A stretch of DNA of 64,000 bases from Actinomyces capricornis (GTDB lineage Bacteria; Actinomycetota; Actinomycetes; Actinomycetales; Actinomycetaceae), in assembly GCF_019974135.1 (NCBI RefSeq), contig NZ_AP025017.1, positions 3,106,964 through 3,170,963 on the forward strand. The letters run 5' to 3'. This document shows positions 62,437 to 64,000 of the stretch, piece by piece. Both the position numbers and the translations under genes were made by a program. Position 1 is the stretch's first letter; every line of letters starts with the position of its first letter. The notes beneath the pieces were generated by a model. That model ran no database searches and was not told where the DNA came from. It saw only the letters and a program-made list of their open reading frames with translations.

Positions 62437-63456
62437 GTGAACCAGCGCATCACCCTGGCTGACATCGCCGAGCAGGCAGGTGTGTCCACCGCCACGGTCT
62501 CGCGGGTCCTCAACGCCAAGTCCAATGTGGCGGCCTCCACCCGCCACCAGGTGCTCGCGGCCCTGGACGTCCTGGGCTATGAGCGCCCCGAGTCGGTCCA
62601 CCAGCCCTCACGCGGGCTCATCGGCCTCATCGTGCCCGAGCTGAGCAACCCCATCTTCCCCCTCTTCGCCCAGGAGATCGAGCAGCTGCTGGCCCCCACC
62701 AGCCACACCCCCCTGCTGTGCACCCAGGCCCCGGGGGGCATCAGCGAGGACGAGTACATCGAGATGCTGGTGGACCGGGGCGTGGAGGGCATCATCTTCG
62801 TCTCGGGGCGGCATGCGGACACCACCGGCGATGTCACCCGCTACCACCGGCTGCGCGAGCAGGGCGTCCACGTGGTGACGATCAACGGCAACGCCCCCAC
62901 CATCACCGTGCCCGGCTTCGCCACTGATGACAGTGCCGCCTCCCGCATCGCGGTCAACCACCTGGTGTCCCTGGGCCACCACCGCATCGGCCTGGCCATC
63001 GGCCCCACCCGGATGGTCCCCGCGCAGCGCAAGCGCTCGGGCTATGGGCTGGCCATGCAGGAGGCCCTGCCCGAGGAGCCCCTGCGCATCATCGAGAACC
63101 TCTACACCTATGAGGGAGGCATCACCGCGGGCGCCCGGCTGCTGGAGCAGGGCTGCACCGGGATCGTATGCGGCTCCGATGTCATGGCCCTGGGCGTCAT
63201 CCAGGCCGCGCGCAATGCCGGGCTGGAGGTGCCCCGGGATGTGTCGGTCATCGGCTACGACGACTCCCCCCTCATCCCCATGACCAGCCCTCCCCTGACC
63301 ACGGTGCACCAGCCCGTGACCGCCATCTGCCGGGCGGCGGTGAGCACGATCCTGGGCGCCATCGCCGGGGAGGTGCCCGTGGAGGCCGAGATGCTCTTCG
63401 CTCCCGAGCTCATCGTGCGCAGCTCCACCGCAGTGGCCCCGCCCGAGGCCGCGTAG
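62437..63456 (+). CDS. malR: LacI-family maltose regulator
   Basis: The 339-residue repressor starts at GTG 62437 with MNQRITLADIAEQAGVSTAT VSRVLNAKSNVAAS as its DNA-binding domain. The effector domain reads GLIGLIVPELSNPIFPLFAQ, FATDDSAASRIAVNHLVSLG, GIVCGSDVMALGVIQAARNA and VSVIGYDDSPLIPMTSPPLT. It lies 59 bp after the GH13 gene. Its likely site is the TGCAAA-G-TTTGCA palindrome before malE; maltose or a maltodextrin would be the inducer by analogy with MalR. Confidence 0.92.
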   Translation: MNQRITLADIAEQAGVSTATVSRVLNAKSNVAASTRHQVLAALDVLGYERPESVHQPSRGLIGLIVPELSNPIFPLFAQEIEQLLAPTSHTPLLCTQAPGGISEDEYIEMLVDRGVEGIIFVSGRHADTTGDVTRYHRLREQGVHVVTINGNAPTITVPGFATDDSAASRIAVNHLVSLGHHRIGLAIGPTRMVPAQRKRSGYGLAMQEALPEEPLRIIENLYTYEGGITAGARLLEQGCTGIVCGSDVMALGVIQAARNAGLEVPRDVSVIGYDDSPLIPMTSPPLTTVHQPVTAICRAAVSTILGAIAGEVPVEAEMLFAPELIVRSSTAVAPPEAA

Positions 63457-63494
63457 CCCCGGGCAGCGCATCCGGAGCCGGGATCAGGGCGGGC

Positions 63495-64000
63495 TCAGCG
63501 CGACCAGGTGCGCGCCAGCCTGGCGCCGATGGCCTCCACCCGCGCCTCGATCTCCTGAGCGGTGCCGGCGTCCCAACTGGCATCCCGGTGGGCGCCCGGC
63601 TGCCCGCCGGCCGGCCCGGCCATCTGCTCGACGTCGTAGGCCGCGCTGATCCCGGCGGCGGCCAGCTCGCCCCGCGGCACGGCGCTGCGCCCGGCCACCA
63701 GGATCGCGGGCAGGGCCCGGCTGGCGGCGGCGCCCCCCACCACGGCCACCAGGGAGTCGGCGACCACGTCGTAGGCCTCGCCGCAGGCGGTCACCACCGC
63801 ATCGCGGTCCGCCATGGCGCCCTCAAGGCCGATGAGCCCGGACATCACCACCGCGCCCGGCCTGGCCCAGGCCCCCAGGGCGCGCAGCGCCAGGGCCGCC
63901 CCGCCGCCGGCCCCTGTGCCCCAGCTGGTCACGGACAGGCGCGCCTGGGCGCCTCCCACCACCGGCAGCAGCGGGCGCTCCGAGCCCTGCGCCTCCCGGG
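63495..64000 (-). CDS. Glycerate-kinase-like protein, C-terminal part (5' end beyond window)
   Basis: The frame is open to the right edge, so only about 168 C-terminal residues are seen. They include VTSWGTGAGGGAALALRALG, ARPGAVVMSGLIGLEGAMAD and ALPAILVAGRSAVPRGELAA, in the order of the GlxK-type glycerate kinase C-terminal domain. The usual TGEG motif appears as VTACGEAYDVVADSLVAVV, which is divergent. It may be a distant family member. The missing N-terminus prevents a firm call. Confidence 0.55.
   Translation of the reverse strand, partial: REAQGSERPLLPVVGGAQARLSVTSWGTGAGGGAALALRALGAWARPGAVVMSGLIGLEGAMADRDAVVTACGEAYDVVADSLVAVVGGAAASRALPAILVAGRSAVPRGELAAAGISAAYDVEQMAGPAGGQPGAHRDASWDAGTAQEIEARVEAIGARLARTWSR

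Overview
The window comes from a high-GC Actinobacterium, most likely Actinomyces or a close relative in the Actinomycetaceae. The host genes are very GC-rich and often start at GTG. Lineage markers include PafB/PafC WYL regulators, a polyphosphate glucokinase, a homodimeric-type AceE next to a DUF3052 gene, a PucR/FasR-like regulator before acpP-fabF, and a DUF3145 gene. The order level is secure; the genus is an inference.

Layout. (1) 1-1.9 kb: the leftward pafB-pafC pair, cut by the window edge. (2) 2.0-27.8 kb: an accessory region of lower and patchy GC, bounded and broken up by insertion sequences. It carries two IS256-family elements (2.0-3.4 kb, with an internal stop codon; 22.9-24.3 kb, intact), one IS481-family element with perfect ends and target duplication (14.34-15.41 kb), a frameshifted ISL3-family element (25.86-27.36 kb), an IS5-like remnant and two related short palindromic repeats. 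Between them lie many small unassigned genes, a VbhA-like antitoxin with a wrecked Fic toxin, a RhuM / DUF6414-like / AAA+ ATPase operon, an ImmA/IrrE-type metallopeptidase paired with a two-helix membrane protein, an AT-rich two-gene membrane module preceded by a predicted three-way-junction RNA, and the C-terminal part of a large serine recombinase truncated by an IS. Many genes here seem to be leaderless: a -10 box sits 6-12 bp before the start codon and there is no Shine-Dalgarno. (3) 27.8-31.3 kb: a DUF418 membrane protein, polyphosphate glucokinase and a DUF218/YdcF-like protein. (4) 31.4-39.3 kb: a tight leftward operon of LacI regulator, ABC binding lipoprotein, two permeases, a cytoplasmic Cys-type sulfatase, its radical-SAM maturase and a TauE/SafE exporter, which reads as import, desulfation and sulfur-anion export for a sulfated sugar. 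(5) 39.4-54.8 kb: housekeeping genes: tRNA-Val, DUF3052, aceE, a lipoprotein, aspA, the FasR-like regulator, acpP, fabF, tRNA-Asn, def, DUF3145, dnaG and dgt. (6) 54.8-63.5 kb: a maltose/maltodextrin cluster: a degenerate GH13-like protein, binding lipoprotein, MalF- and MalG-type permeases, an active-site-complete GH13 enzyme and a LacI regulator, with an operator overlapping the binding-protein promoter. (7) A partial glycerate-kinase-like gene at the right edge.

The best candidates for undescribed biology are the translationally coupled RhuM-DUF6414-AAA+ operon, the metallopeptidase/two-helix membrane pair with a near-consensus promoter, and the AT-rich pair at 5.4-7.7 kb with its upstream structured RNA. 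Calling any of these a defence system is inference from architecture and island context.
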